A stretch of DNA of 64,000 bases. Origin: Manihot esculenta. Its lineage: Eukaryota > Streptophyta > Magnoliopsida > Malpighiales > Euphorbiaceae. The stretch's first letter is position 1. The number at the start of each line of letters is the position of its first letter. The stretch lies in contig NC_035166.2 of assembly GCF_001659605.2 (NCBI RefSeq), positions 21,617,225 through 21,681,224 of the forward strand. The letters run 5' to 3'. This document shows, piece by piece, positions 47,815-60,000 of this stretch. The notes beneath the pieces are model-generated. The model saw only the letters and a program-made list of their open reading frames with translations, searched no databases and had not been told where the DNA came from. The position numbers and the translations under genes were made by a program.

Positions 47815-48030
47815 CTCCTTCTCCCGCTTCGGATATAGTTCGGAGAATGGGAGGCTGAAGGGTTTATTTTATTTTACCCCAAAGGCACGTGCCTATGGAG
47901 AGCGCACGTGAGTGAAAAGCAGCCAATTCCCCGCCAAAGCTAGTAGGAGCTTGAAAGTCCCTCCGGAGCATTTTCTGTCCCTCTAAAATCTGATTCGCAA
48001 TACGCACACACAGTGAGAGAGCCGAAAAAA
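47815..48030. promoter_or_regulatory. Shared bidirectional promoter of GEK1 and HRQ1
   Basis: Only 216 bp lie between the two start codons. At 47884-47893 stands the perfect 10-bp palindrome GGCACGTGCC (G-box), with a second CACGTG near 47905. A TAAACCCTTC telo-box-like motif is read on the minus strand near 47862. No strong TATA box was found, as is usual for compact divergent housekeeping promoters. Confidence 0.75.
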
Positions 48031-51000
48031 ATGGCGGAGAAGAAGAGAGAAGTGGAGGTCCGTACGCTGTCTGGTGAATCCAGTAAGGTTTCTATAGCGG
48101 GAAACAAAACCATTAGCGACCTGAAGCTATTGTTGGTCCGGACATTTCCTCCCGCCTCTACCTCCCCCAATTTTCATCTCTTTTTCAAGGCAATCATCCT
48201 TTCACTTCGCTTTTTCTCTTTGTGATGGAAATTGGGTTTTTGGTTTTATTTCTAATTGCATGGTCTGTGCGCTTGTTAGCCAAGAAAACGGAGGCGGAGA
48301 ACGAAAAATTGGAAGTTTTGAACTTCATTTGTTTCATACACAAGTATAGACTAAGAATTGGTTCGTCTCCAGAGTTCAATGTGCCATTTTGTCTTTTGCT
48401 TTTACTTGTTTGTTCTTGTTAAAGGGTTCTATTTTATTTTACTTCCTCTTACTCTCTCCCTCTCTGAAATGATGCATATTATGTCGAGTTATTAAGTAAT
48501 TAAACAGAATTCCATAAAAAAGTAAGCACAAATCTGAATCCTATTTCATCTCAATGCGCTTCTTTTTCCTCTGCCTCTGCTTCCTCACACGATATTACCT
48601 TCTATATTTAAATAGTTTTGATATATTCTTTATATTACTGTTGGCACTTCTTGTATAGGGAGTTAAATTAAGCTTGCAGAGTCGTATCGGATCATTTGCC
48701 ACTGAGCCTGGTGAATTTTTAGTCTTAGTTCCATTCATCAAGAAGGATCGGCCTCAGACCCCAAATCCTGATGTTTCAACAAATTTTTCCAAGCCAAGCT
48801 CAAGCTCTAGCTATGCGGATTCAGTTTATTCAGATATGTTGCATGAGTTCTCATCCTTTTTAGATGAATCAAGCAACACAAGTAGACCACCCAGTAATGT
48901 GCCATATGATACTCTTTTTGGATGTAAAAGAAAAAGGAACTTTGAGAACTATAAACAAAACCATGGAGAAGAAGGATCATATGCTTTTTTATGGAGTGTG
49001 CTGCAATGTCCCAGCACGAATATTATTGAGGGCCAGAATTGTGAAAAGTTTGTCGAGGTTCTGGAATCCTTGAATTGCTTGACAAATCCACGTTCTGGGA
49101 TGTGTGTATTGGTGGAAAATCAGCCTCATGATAATACAGGAATATACAGAGACGGCAAGGCTTTGTGCTTGTGTCCAGCATGGTTGAAAAGAATTATGCA
49201 GGCATTTGCTTTCTTGAATATTTTCTCTGCATCTCTCCAAATGCAGAAAGAAGATATTACCTCAGCTCATCTAAAGGAGGCACTAAAGCAGCTTAGGAAA
49301 TTTGGGTTCAAAGCTGACTATGAGGACATAGAGCATATCTCTGTTCTTTGTCCTAAGGTAATTAGATTGACTTTTTAAGACTTAAAAAATATCTTCCAAA
49401 ATTTTACTCAAGGTTGCTGTTAAGTAAAATCAGGCTTGAACATTCAAATTCTGGAAATGCGGATCTACCTTGATTAGAAAAAAAAAATTGTTATGGGATG
49501 AGAGGCAGCATATCTATCCATCTACTGATCAAACTATATGTGTGGCTTCTTTATTCCCTCAAACCTTTGCGTCATTTTTCCCAAAATGTGGAGAAATTTA
49601 ATCTTATGTTCATAGTATTGCTCCTAAGAGGCAAGGTGAATCACTAATATTTTTTATTTTAATTCCCTCCTGCCTTACCAAATAAAAACTAAAAGCATCT
49701 TCCCATCTTTCATTGTCTTAATCAGGTTAATATTCATGGTAAAAATTGTAAAAGGGTTTTGTTTATATATGTTAATTATTTCTGATTTCACATTCATTCT
49801 TTATTCAGTCGCAAAATCATTCTTGTGGTTATATTTGGCTTATTAGGTAAACAAATTGATACTTCTATTTTGCCTGCTAGCATAAAAATCCTTGCTCTAT
49901 CCCCTGGTTATCAAATATGTTCTAATCCATGACTATCACGGAGAAACTTGGGGTGACATCTTAACATTTCCTTTTTCTGGAATATTAAGTATATGTATTT
50001 TCTGCGTCTCAGGTAGTATCCTTGGCTAATAATGACACAAAGCTTGCAAAATCCGCAGAGGGCCTTGTTATCATTAATTCTGAAACAGAAGAAAGAGATG
50101 ACGTTAGTCAATCTAGAAATGGTAAAATGAAAAATATAAGTAATTCCGTCCCCCTCCCCCCCTTTCTTCTCTGTAGTTGTAATATCAGCTTTAAAAAGAA
50201 TGATACTTTTTCCATCCTCTTCAACAGGTCGAAAAGCCATGTCTTTATCAAAGATATTTACCATGATGAGAAAAAGAGAAAGTTCCTTTAAATTTGACTT
50301 GTGGGAAGCTGCTAGACTTCTAATGGTATTCTTGATTAATTCAACTTATTCTTGTGCTCAGAGTTGATAGTATCAACCTTTTCAGGACTTATGTACACTT
50401 CACATAGACATGCACATGCACACATTGATGGACCTTTCTTTTTTCCCTGTTATTTTTGCTTATTAAGGGGACTGAGTCCTTCAATATCAGCTAATTATCA
50501 TTTGTATGATTGTAACATGTGTTCTTTGTCTTTAGCATTATCCAGACTCTAGAGCCCTTTGAAATCTTTGTTGGTTTAAATTGGGGAGTACTGGTGGCAG
50601 GATGTCAAAGTTCTTTGGAATTCTGCCCTCTTCCCCTCCCTCCCCACCCCCACCCCCCCCCTTTTTTTTGCTTTTTTATGGAGTCTCGGATGGATTTGTG
50701 CTATCATGTGCACTGTGCACTGCACATAAATATGCTACATGATATATATCATATTATGCTTCCTGAATTGGATAAGATTAAGAGCTATTTAGAAGTGAGA
50801 TATTAAAGGGACAATTGGATTGATAGAAGTTCTGAATCTGGAGTATTTCTGAGATGAATAACATATTTGGGTCAGCTATATGGATGCACTAGATTTCTCA
50901 TATGAGCTCCTCCTTGGATAATAGAGGTTTGAAATTTGCTGTTGATTGTTGTTATTTGAATTTCATATTTTCCTAATGATTAGAGGATCAGTTTATGAAT

Positions 51001-54000
51001 GTCACGTAGTATCTGATCCATGTTGGAAAATATAGTGAGTTTTGAATTTGTTAACCTTTTCCTTCTCATCAAACAATTCATAGTGGTGAAATAATCCTCT
51101 CTATTTTCTGATAATTCAGAAGCACTTTCCTGCAGTCATTATATGAGTGTTAATTTCTAGAATGATGCATTTATATAATCTTGTGATTGTTTATAATTTC
51201 TTTTGTCAAACTACTAGAAGATGCATGACACTTTGGATTGCCAAGATTAATGCTATTTGTTTTTCCTCATGCAGCATAAGAGTGGAAATGCAATTGTGAT
51301 GCCCTTTTCCTTGGAAGATTTAATCAAATTTGTGAAGGGAGGTGGGGTTGTAGCAAGTGGAAATGAAGCAAAACAGAAAAAGGGAAGCCGGTCCTCTGCT
51401 CCACGCTCTTACTTATTCCAAACGCGATGCTCTGTATGTTACCTCAATGTTTGTCCTTTTTTGAATTAGTCATCCTGTGGTTTTGCTGTGTTCCTGTGCT
51501 CTGATTAACTTGCATATAACTGTTTACATACTGAAAAAAAAAAGGGAACCAAGTTTGTTATAAAGAACCTTTTTTTTTTCCAAACTCATTTAGTTTTTTA
51601 TTCTCAAAATGCCATTTTTTATGACTCAAATTACAGATTTTTCATTTTTGCTGTTTTTAACTCTTCAAAGACAAATAAAAAATTTTCTTAGCTGGTTGGT
51701 TTTCAAATTGTTTAAACAGTTTCTCTTTGTTCTTTGGAGATGATTAGAACTGAAAGCTTGGATAGTTAATGTAACACAATTACAATCTCAATGTACTTCT
51801 TTATGCAGCTCCCTTTGAGTTCTCTCTGAAACTTCACCTGTTTAAAGCAGGACTGTAAATAATTATTTTTTTTCTTCATTATATTGAAGTTATGGTGTCT
51901 TCTATGATTATTTTGTTTGTTCTTTATCCTTTCACCATTATATTAGACCTTATCAGTTCATCCAAAGGTAGTCATTGACAATAAATTTTATTTTATGAAA
52001 CAAAGTTAAACGTAGAAACTCCCTGAAGCTATACTTCCCAATACAATCTGGTGCAAGCATTATCTGTGGGTAGGTCAAATATTTGTTCTTGGTCCATGCA
52101 AATTCTTATTGGGATATTATGGCACTCCAACTAGAAAATAGTCTTGTGGAAACAATTTTTTTTTTTTTAATCCTTGGAACTGACATATAGTACTTCTGCA
52201 ATGAGCTGACAGCTTCTTTACAAACCAGGAAACAAATCAACTGCTCCCAATGGAAATGGTTCAGCATCTAAGGGAGGGCACTGGATCAAATGGACAAGTA
52301 ATTTGCATACTTGCTCTTCAATTAGTGGATTTAGGAATTGGAATATGTCTGGCACATGCCTAATATTTTTAATTTGATGGCCTGAATTTGAAAAGAACTC
52401 CACATGATGCTACCAGGGCATAATTGGGAATAAATATCTTATGGTTTAACAGATCTTATTAAAATTGGTATGCTTAGTGCTAAACTCTTAAACTTTGATC
52501 GATGCAGATGGTGCATGTTGAAGAAATTAGTGCCAGAAAAGCCATTTATGTAGAAATACCACTTGAACTCTCAGATAACATAAAATCTGCCCTGAATTGT
52601 ATGGGGATCACTAAATTATACAGCCACCAGGTATAGTCTTTTGTGCTTCAGCACATTCTTTTGAATTCAATTTTTCCTCAATGGGTTTCAACTCCAGAAA
52701 TATTCACAGGCAGAGTCTATCATGTCATCTCTTGCTGGGAAGAATGTTGTAGTGTCAACAATGACATCTAGCGGGAAATCCCTTTGCTATAATGTGCCAG
52801 TTCTGGAGGTTCTGTCCCAGAATTTGTCATCATGTGCTTTATATTTGTTTCCAACTAAGGTATGTTGCTACTAGTTTTTCAGGTTATCTTAGCTTTTGTG
52901 TGCTTTGTACTCCATGGCCCTGCAAAATCCTGTTGAATTCTGTTGATTTTTTATTTTTCATTTGGGCATTGTGTAGATAACTCTTTCTGTTCATGTGTTT
53001 AGGCCTTAGCTCAAGATCAACTAAGAGCATTATTAGCTATGACAAAAGGGTTTGACTCTACCATAAACATGGGTATATATGATGGTGATACTTCTCAGAC
53101 AGAAAGGCCATGGCTGCGCACGAATGCCCGACTGGTATTTTAGTAGGTTACAGCTGTCTTGAAGATGACACTTTTCTGTGCGCTAAAATTTTTTCATGCT
53201 TTTGGAGTGCAGCTCATCACAAATCCAGATATGTTGCACATTTCAATATTACCGTTTCATAGACAATTCGGTCGATTTTTATCAAATCTTAGGTATCTTC
53301 CATTTATGTAGTTAATTATTGCTAATTTGGTTTTTATTAGTTTTTTGGGCTTAGAAATTAGGATTTTATTCAGTTCCTCTAGTGATTGATTACATTGTGA
53401 ATTATATCATATTTTTTACATGTTTGCTGCTTTAGAGGTTTGCTTTATTTAAATTTAGGTTTGTGGTGATTGATGAAGCCCATGCTTACAGAGGAGCATT
53501 TGGATGCCATACTGCTCTTATATTGAGAAGACTCCGTCGGATCTGTTCTCATGGTGCAATTTTCTCTTATGGTTGCAAAGATAGATTCCCCCTTTTCTTA
53601 CATGTCAATTATCCTTTAACTGGACATGTAATAATTACAAAAACAATACTAATAAATATTTGACAACAATAATGCACCCTCTGATTTCAAGTGCAGTGTA
53701 TGGCAGTGATCCTTCATTTATATTCTCAACTGCAACGTCAGCCAACCCTCGTGAGCATTGTATGGTAAGATTAGAGACCGACAGAAATTTTATGGTGGTT
53801 TCTTTTTGTTCATTATATTGTAGTATAGCTTGTAAGTACTTCTTCTATGTCTTATTCCTTTTATAGAGTATTTTCTTTTTTATGAAAGTTCTTCATACAT
53901 ATGAATAATACTTGGATGACCATATATGTGAGTTAATGATATCAAAATGTTATAAGATCCATTGTTTTTGCTTGAATTACTGAACTGGCTTTAGGTACAC

Positions 54001-57000
54001 CAGTACAAAAATCTGAAAAATGGATGGAATTGCTGTTTATTTTGCATAAAGAGTCACCACATGGCACATTCTCATAAATGGATCTTCTACTTCTTCATGG
54101 GTGATCTTGTCTGTCCTATGATGGATTCTATTTGCTTTAACGCCATCTAGCTAGTATTTAACATTTTCTTGATTTTGTACATCTTACCTCATGAAATTCT
54201 GTGTTCTTTTGTGGGAAAGCCAAATGATGCTTCAGCTTGAAGCACTGTAACTGGGTTCAAAAGATACCCTTACTAGGGTTTTCTAAATAAGACTCAATTT
54301 TTATGCATGACACATCACACTTGTCAGCTTTGAGGGTTTTGTTTCTACTTACCTTTATTGTATTTATTGATTGAAATATTTGTATTGATGCTCAGGAACT
54401 TGCAAACCTTTCAACATTGGAGCTCATTAACAATGATGGAAGTCCTTCTTCACAAAAATTGTTTGCTCTCTGGAATCCTACTTCTTATCCCGAAACTGTA
54501 GGTGCAGTGCTATTCTTCCTTTTCTCAGTAAGTGTGAAAGATATGCATAACAATATGTTGTTTATTTATTGCTCACTTGCATTGCCAAATTACAGGTGTC
54601 AAACAAAGATGGCAGTGACTCTGCAAATAAAAGGACAAGGTGATAGTTGGCTTGATTTATATGCATGTGAAGTATACATTATGTTTTTATGCTGCCAACA
54701 TGATATTGATAACATGTCAGTTATGTCATAGATAGAATTGTACCCTCCAGATGGGATGGGGATGTCAGAGCAGATAAATATAATTCAATGGAAGATGGTG
54801 GTTTTCCTTTTTTTTTAAAAGCTTTTTTTATTTAGTTTTTGCTTTTCCATTGCTTATTTCTGAGAACATGTCATAGTCCAACTGTCAAAGTGTAGGCCAA
54901 ATGCATATAGAGGCTATTGAACCATATCAAATGTGCAATTAAGTTTGAGCCTTAAAGTTTTATTTTGATTTGAATACAAAATTTTAATTTCAAGACACAT
55001 TGACCCTTATTATAAATTTTTCAAAAAATTTCATCATTTAAGAAAAATGCTATTTTTCTAAATTTAATCCTTTTATAATATGTTATAAAAATAAAAAAAA
55101 ATAGAAAACAATTTGTTAGCAATACCATTTTTGTCTTCCTCATGCTCAAGGAGACTTACCTCAGTTCCCTTCTATTAGCCTTCATTTTCTTGTCATCAAA
55201 TCAAATACAAAAGAAATGCAGAAAAGGTGTAATGGAGGAAGGCAAATCAGGGCCCATAAGGAAGACATCTTCTTGAGCAATTGGAAGATCCAAGGCCCTC
55301 ACTCCACTTGAAATTGGGAGCTCCTTCTCCTTGTTTGTGTCAGCCTTCACTCGGACAAGTGATTCTGGTCATCTGTGCACAATATCAGGAACAACGACTT
55401 CTACACCTCCCTATGTGCTCTTTTCTCTCTTTCTAAGATCTTAAAAAGAATTCTCTGAGTTTAGCATATCGGAATTTGATTGTGAGTTTTTAGTTTTGCA
55501 CTTGATTTGTTTTTGGGTCTTTCTCTCTCTTTCACACACACATAAATCTGATTTGAGGTAGCGTGGATCATTTTTTTGGAGCTTCTGTGGATAGGTAGGT
55601 AGATGGAGTTAAATTGAGTTGATATTGATATTGAGTTAGATGGAGCTTTTTTAATTAGGTCTGGTGGATATCGAGTGGTTTGTCAAAATTGAAAATATAT
55701 TTCTGGTGAGAGTATATGAGAGATTTGTTCTTCCACTGAGAATTATAAGAGAATGGGAGGAGGTAGGGTGGGAGAGGCTTGGATGAAAATTTTTTTATTT
55801 TGAGTTCTTTTAAAAAATTGTTATAAATATTATTTATGGTAAAAAATTAAAAAATAATAAATAGTTTTGTCTTGTCAGCAATTTATGTATTATTATTATT
55901 ATTATTTTGAGAAGGTTGAGTTTGTTTCAAAAATAAAATTTGTCTTCAATTGAGTAGTATACAACTTTAAGGGCCCAATTGCATACTTTGATATAGTACA
56001 AGGGCTCCATTTGAATTTGGCCGAAAGCATATGATAATCTAGTATAGATAATGAATTTAATAGTGAATTATACTACATTGCATTAATAAGCAAATTCTCC
56101 TGTCTTTAGCTTCATTGAAGTATATAATGCGTTAGATGTAATCATAAACTTGATAAAGAATTCTGTATGTGCTTGATGAGTCTGTGAAATGGTATTGCAA
56201 TGCCTAATACTCTGTTTCCTTTTCCAGTCCAATTTCAGAAGTGTCATACCTCTTTGCGGAAATGGTTCAGCATGGACTTCGCTGCATAGCTTTTTGCAAT
56301 TCACGCAAACTCACTGAACTTGTTTTGTCATATACGTATGTCATAGTGATTTCATGAATTAAATCCTATCTGAAAGACGTATTCTGATATATTGCATCTA
56401 GGACTTCACTTTTTCTTGTTTTTAGCATCAGATGTTGAATGAAAATTATGGTCCTAATTACTATGACTGTGATAGGCGTGAGATTCTTCAAAATACAGCC
56501 TCTCACCTTGTGGATTTAATATGTGCTTATCGTGCCGGCTATGCTGCTGAGGTCAGTAAGTCTGTTTCACTTCTTCTCTCTATGTATAAGTATGATGCCA
56601 ACAATAATCATGTTTTTTATATTCTTTGGCAACATAGATGTGAGCACATTACTTAATTCCTGAGTTGGAAATGAGTTTCTTTCTCTTGGTAACTAGACTA
56701 CTAGTTTATGGATTTAAATGAATCATGATTCTTGAAAGATATGTCAATTATACCATTGGTACCTGACTTTTACATTTTAAACATATGCTATGTTTTGCCC
56801 CTGTTGTCGCTAGTGCCTTGCTGATTGCTGGCCACACCTGTCTTTGTCTATGTGCTATAGTGCTTTCTCTTTTTTCCATACAAATTAACTAATTGTATAC
56901 ATAAATTGCCAGCAGAGAGTTATTGTGTTATAATATTGGCCAACTGATGAAACAGGATCGAAGGAAAATAGAGAGAGATTTTTTCTGTGGAAAGCTGTGT

Positions 57001-60000
57001 GGTATTGCTGCAACAAATGCTCTTGAGTTGGGAATAGATGTTGGTCATATTGATGCCACACTGCATTTAGGCTTTCCTGGTAGTATTGCTAGGTAGAGTG
57101 CTTGTCCTCCTGTGCTTTTGTCTGGTACATGAAATATTGTTTGATTCTTTTTATTGGGGTCCTTTCTGTCTTTCATTCAGCCTGTGGCAACAAGCTGGAA
57201 GATCTGGAAGAAGGGAAAAGCCATCTCTTGCTGTGTATGTTGCATTTGATGGGCCACTTGATCAATATTTTATGAAATTTCCAAAGAAACTCTTCAGTAG
57301 CCCAATCGAATGCTGTCATATCGATGCTCAAAACCAGCAGGTTTCAAGTTCTCTACAGGCAACATTTTCCTTTGAATTAAGTTCATTTGCGGATCAATAC
57401 ATACTCAATTTTATACTTGTTAATTCAATGCCTTCCTCTTTCTAGGTGCTTGAACAACAACTGACTTGTGCTGCCCTTGAGCACCCATTGAGTTTGCTTT
57501 ATGATGAAAAATATTTTGGCTCTGGTTTGAGCAAGTCAATAATGTCCCTTAAAAATAAGGGATACCTGAGTACTGATTCCTCACATGATTCTTCTGTGAG
57601 AATATGGAGCTACATTGGGCATGAGGTAGGTTATTGGTTCATACATTTTAGGTTTGATATACCTGTTACTTTTACATAATCTAATTTGTTAATTATGTTT
57701 GAGCAATTTTCCCTTATTGTTTTTTTTTCTTTTACTTGCTTTTATAGAAAATGCCTTCACATGGAATCAGTATTCGAGCAATAGAGTCTGTAAGATACAG
57801 TGTAATAGACAAAAAACAGAACAAAGTCCTTGAAGAAATAGAGGAAAGCAAGGCCTTTTTTCAGGTTGCGAAATTGCAGTTCCACCTATATCATAGATGA
57901 CTATCTTTATACCTGCTAGTTGCACAAGTTTATTCTTTAATTCATTCCTCCATCTCCTTCATTTTAACAAAATTCGTTTTGATTTAGGTATATGAGGGGG
58001 CAGTCTATATGCACCAAGGGAAGACCTATCTGGTTGAGGAATTGAATATATCAGAAAAGATTGCTTTGTGTCGCAGAGCTGATTTGCAGTATTACACCAA
58101 AACCCGTGATTATACTGACATCCATGTCCACGGTGGTGATATAGTAAGCCTCTAAAATTTTGTTTTCCTTTATTTTCTTTTTCTTTTTTCCTTACTTTAA
58201 ACAATTTTGTTGTAGTGGATCCCTTCATGTTAGTATTCTGCTGTTTTATTTAATTTATTTCATTGGTGCGCCGCCGGTACCCTTATTTCTCTGTTCTGTC
58301 ATCGTAATAGTTCACTGTTGATAGTTACAGCTATGGTACTAGAAACTTGAGCCCTATCTGGTTGATTATGGATAACAATAATTACAGTTGGAAACTGGAA
58401 CTGCAGCATCCAAAGTCCAGACTTCCAAATATAAATGAAATTCTACAACTCAAATAATAATTCTTTTGAATCTGTTGATACTTTTTGTTCCTTATATTGA
58501 AAAAGAAGACTCTCCTAGTTTATTACAGTGAAAAATCATTCTAAATTTTAAACAATAGTATTTTATGCAATAGCCAAGCCCAACTACTTTGGCTCAGTTG
58601 TATCTAACAAAAAGTTTAGTTTCAAAGGGCAATTTAAATAACAAACCTAATAGCCACTGACTTGAAAATTTTGACATTTATGATCCTCATAAACAGAGGC
58701 AATAAACTCAACAGTTGGTTTACTATGCTTATTTTTACTATATTTTGTTTAATTACCATAATATTCGACCAGAAAAATAGGTGTAGGGATGGGGGAGGGA
58801 CCTAATAAGGTCCTCTGCACTCTAGATTTTTCTCGTTGAGGTTAGAAGTAATGTATTCTCGTTTTGATGTTCTACTTTGGTGAAAGGAAAAGGAATTCCA
58901 GTTAAGAGCCCAAAAAAAAATTGTTGCCTTAGCTTTTGAGAGGAAGAAATATTTTGGGAGAGACCAATAAAGGAGCCTTTCCGTTGGATGGAGGCAGCAT
59001 TTTGTAATATTAGGGTCTCCCCTTAACACGAAATTACTACCAAAAATATCATTATATTTGCTTAAAGGCATTTGCAAGTATTTTTCTCATGTTTATCATG
59101 TCTTACAGTGGAGAGTGAGCTATGGTGTTTGATGGATATGGAAACCACAAAAAATAACCTATTAAATATCAACAAATATGAATTATATATAGTGATAATG
59201 GATCGAATACACAGGGAATTAACACTAAAACTTTCCAAACAATGACTAGAAAAAAAAAATTGAAAATAGAATAAGGGTGGACTTTGATGATGGATTAAAA
59301 TAAAGATTAAAGCAATTTGAAGAAGGCGATAATTAAAAGAAAAATAAATCAATGAAAGCAAGCTCTAGTTGAAGTGTAGGATCCATTTCAGTTTGGGAAT
59401 TGATTATCGATACAAAAATACTTTTATTCGTTTCAATAAATTAGTTATAGTCATGGAAGACTCTCCACATAACCAATCACTCCTTAGATTTTAGATTAAT
59501 TAGGAAACGATTTGCTAATTAATTCTTAGCCAACAAATTGACCAAAGAATGTATTTGAGATCTTAATTTATCAACTGCTTTAAGTTTTAGAGAGATCTAA
59601 TTCTAACTGACCCGCCACGTGGTGAGTTTGAGTTAGTTTATGCAACTTCTTAGTTGTTACACTAATTGTTACTTGTGTTTGAATAACCTAAGTAATTACG
59701 GATTTCAAGTATTCAAACTAACAATATACTACTTTGAAATCAAGAACAATGGGCCCTATTGATCCAATGACAAAGTAATAATAATATGAAGAACATAATT
59801 TGCATAAATATTGAAGAATAAAATATGAATAATTGAGTTTAGATCTCCCAATTCATATAGAAATTGAAATTTCTCCTAATTTCAACTAGAAATAAAATAT
59901 TTAGCCACTCATGCCTTACAAAGAAAATACAAAGCAGAAAAGAAAGAAAGAGGCAGATTCGGTATTGTCCAGTATATGTGTTATGCGGCTGTCCTCAATG

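Noticed and set aside
47940..48170. 76-codon minus-strand ORF
   Set aside because: Antisense shadow of HRQ1 exon 1 and the shared promoter; GEK1 starts at 47814.
56432..56656. ORF starting at 56432 as HRQ1 exon start
   Set aside because: Joining from exon 15 at any acceptor before it hits a stop; the conserved TREIL segment needs the acceptor at 56475/56476.
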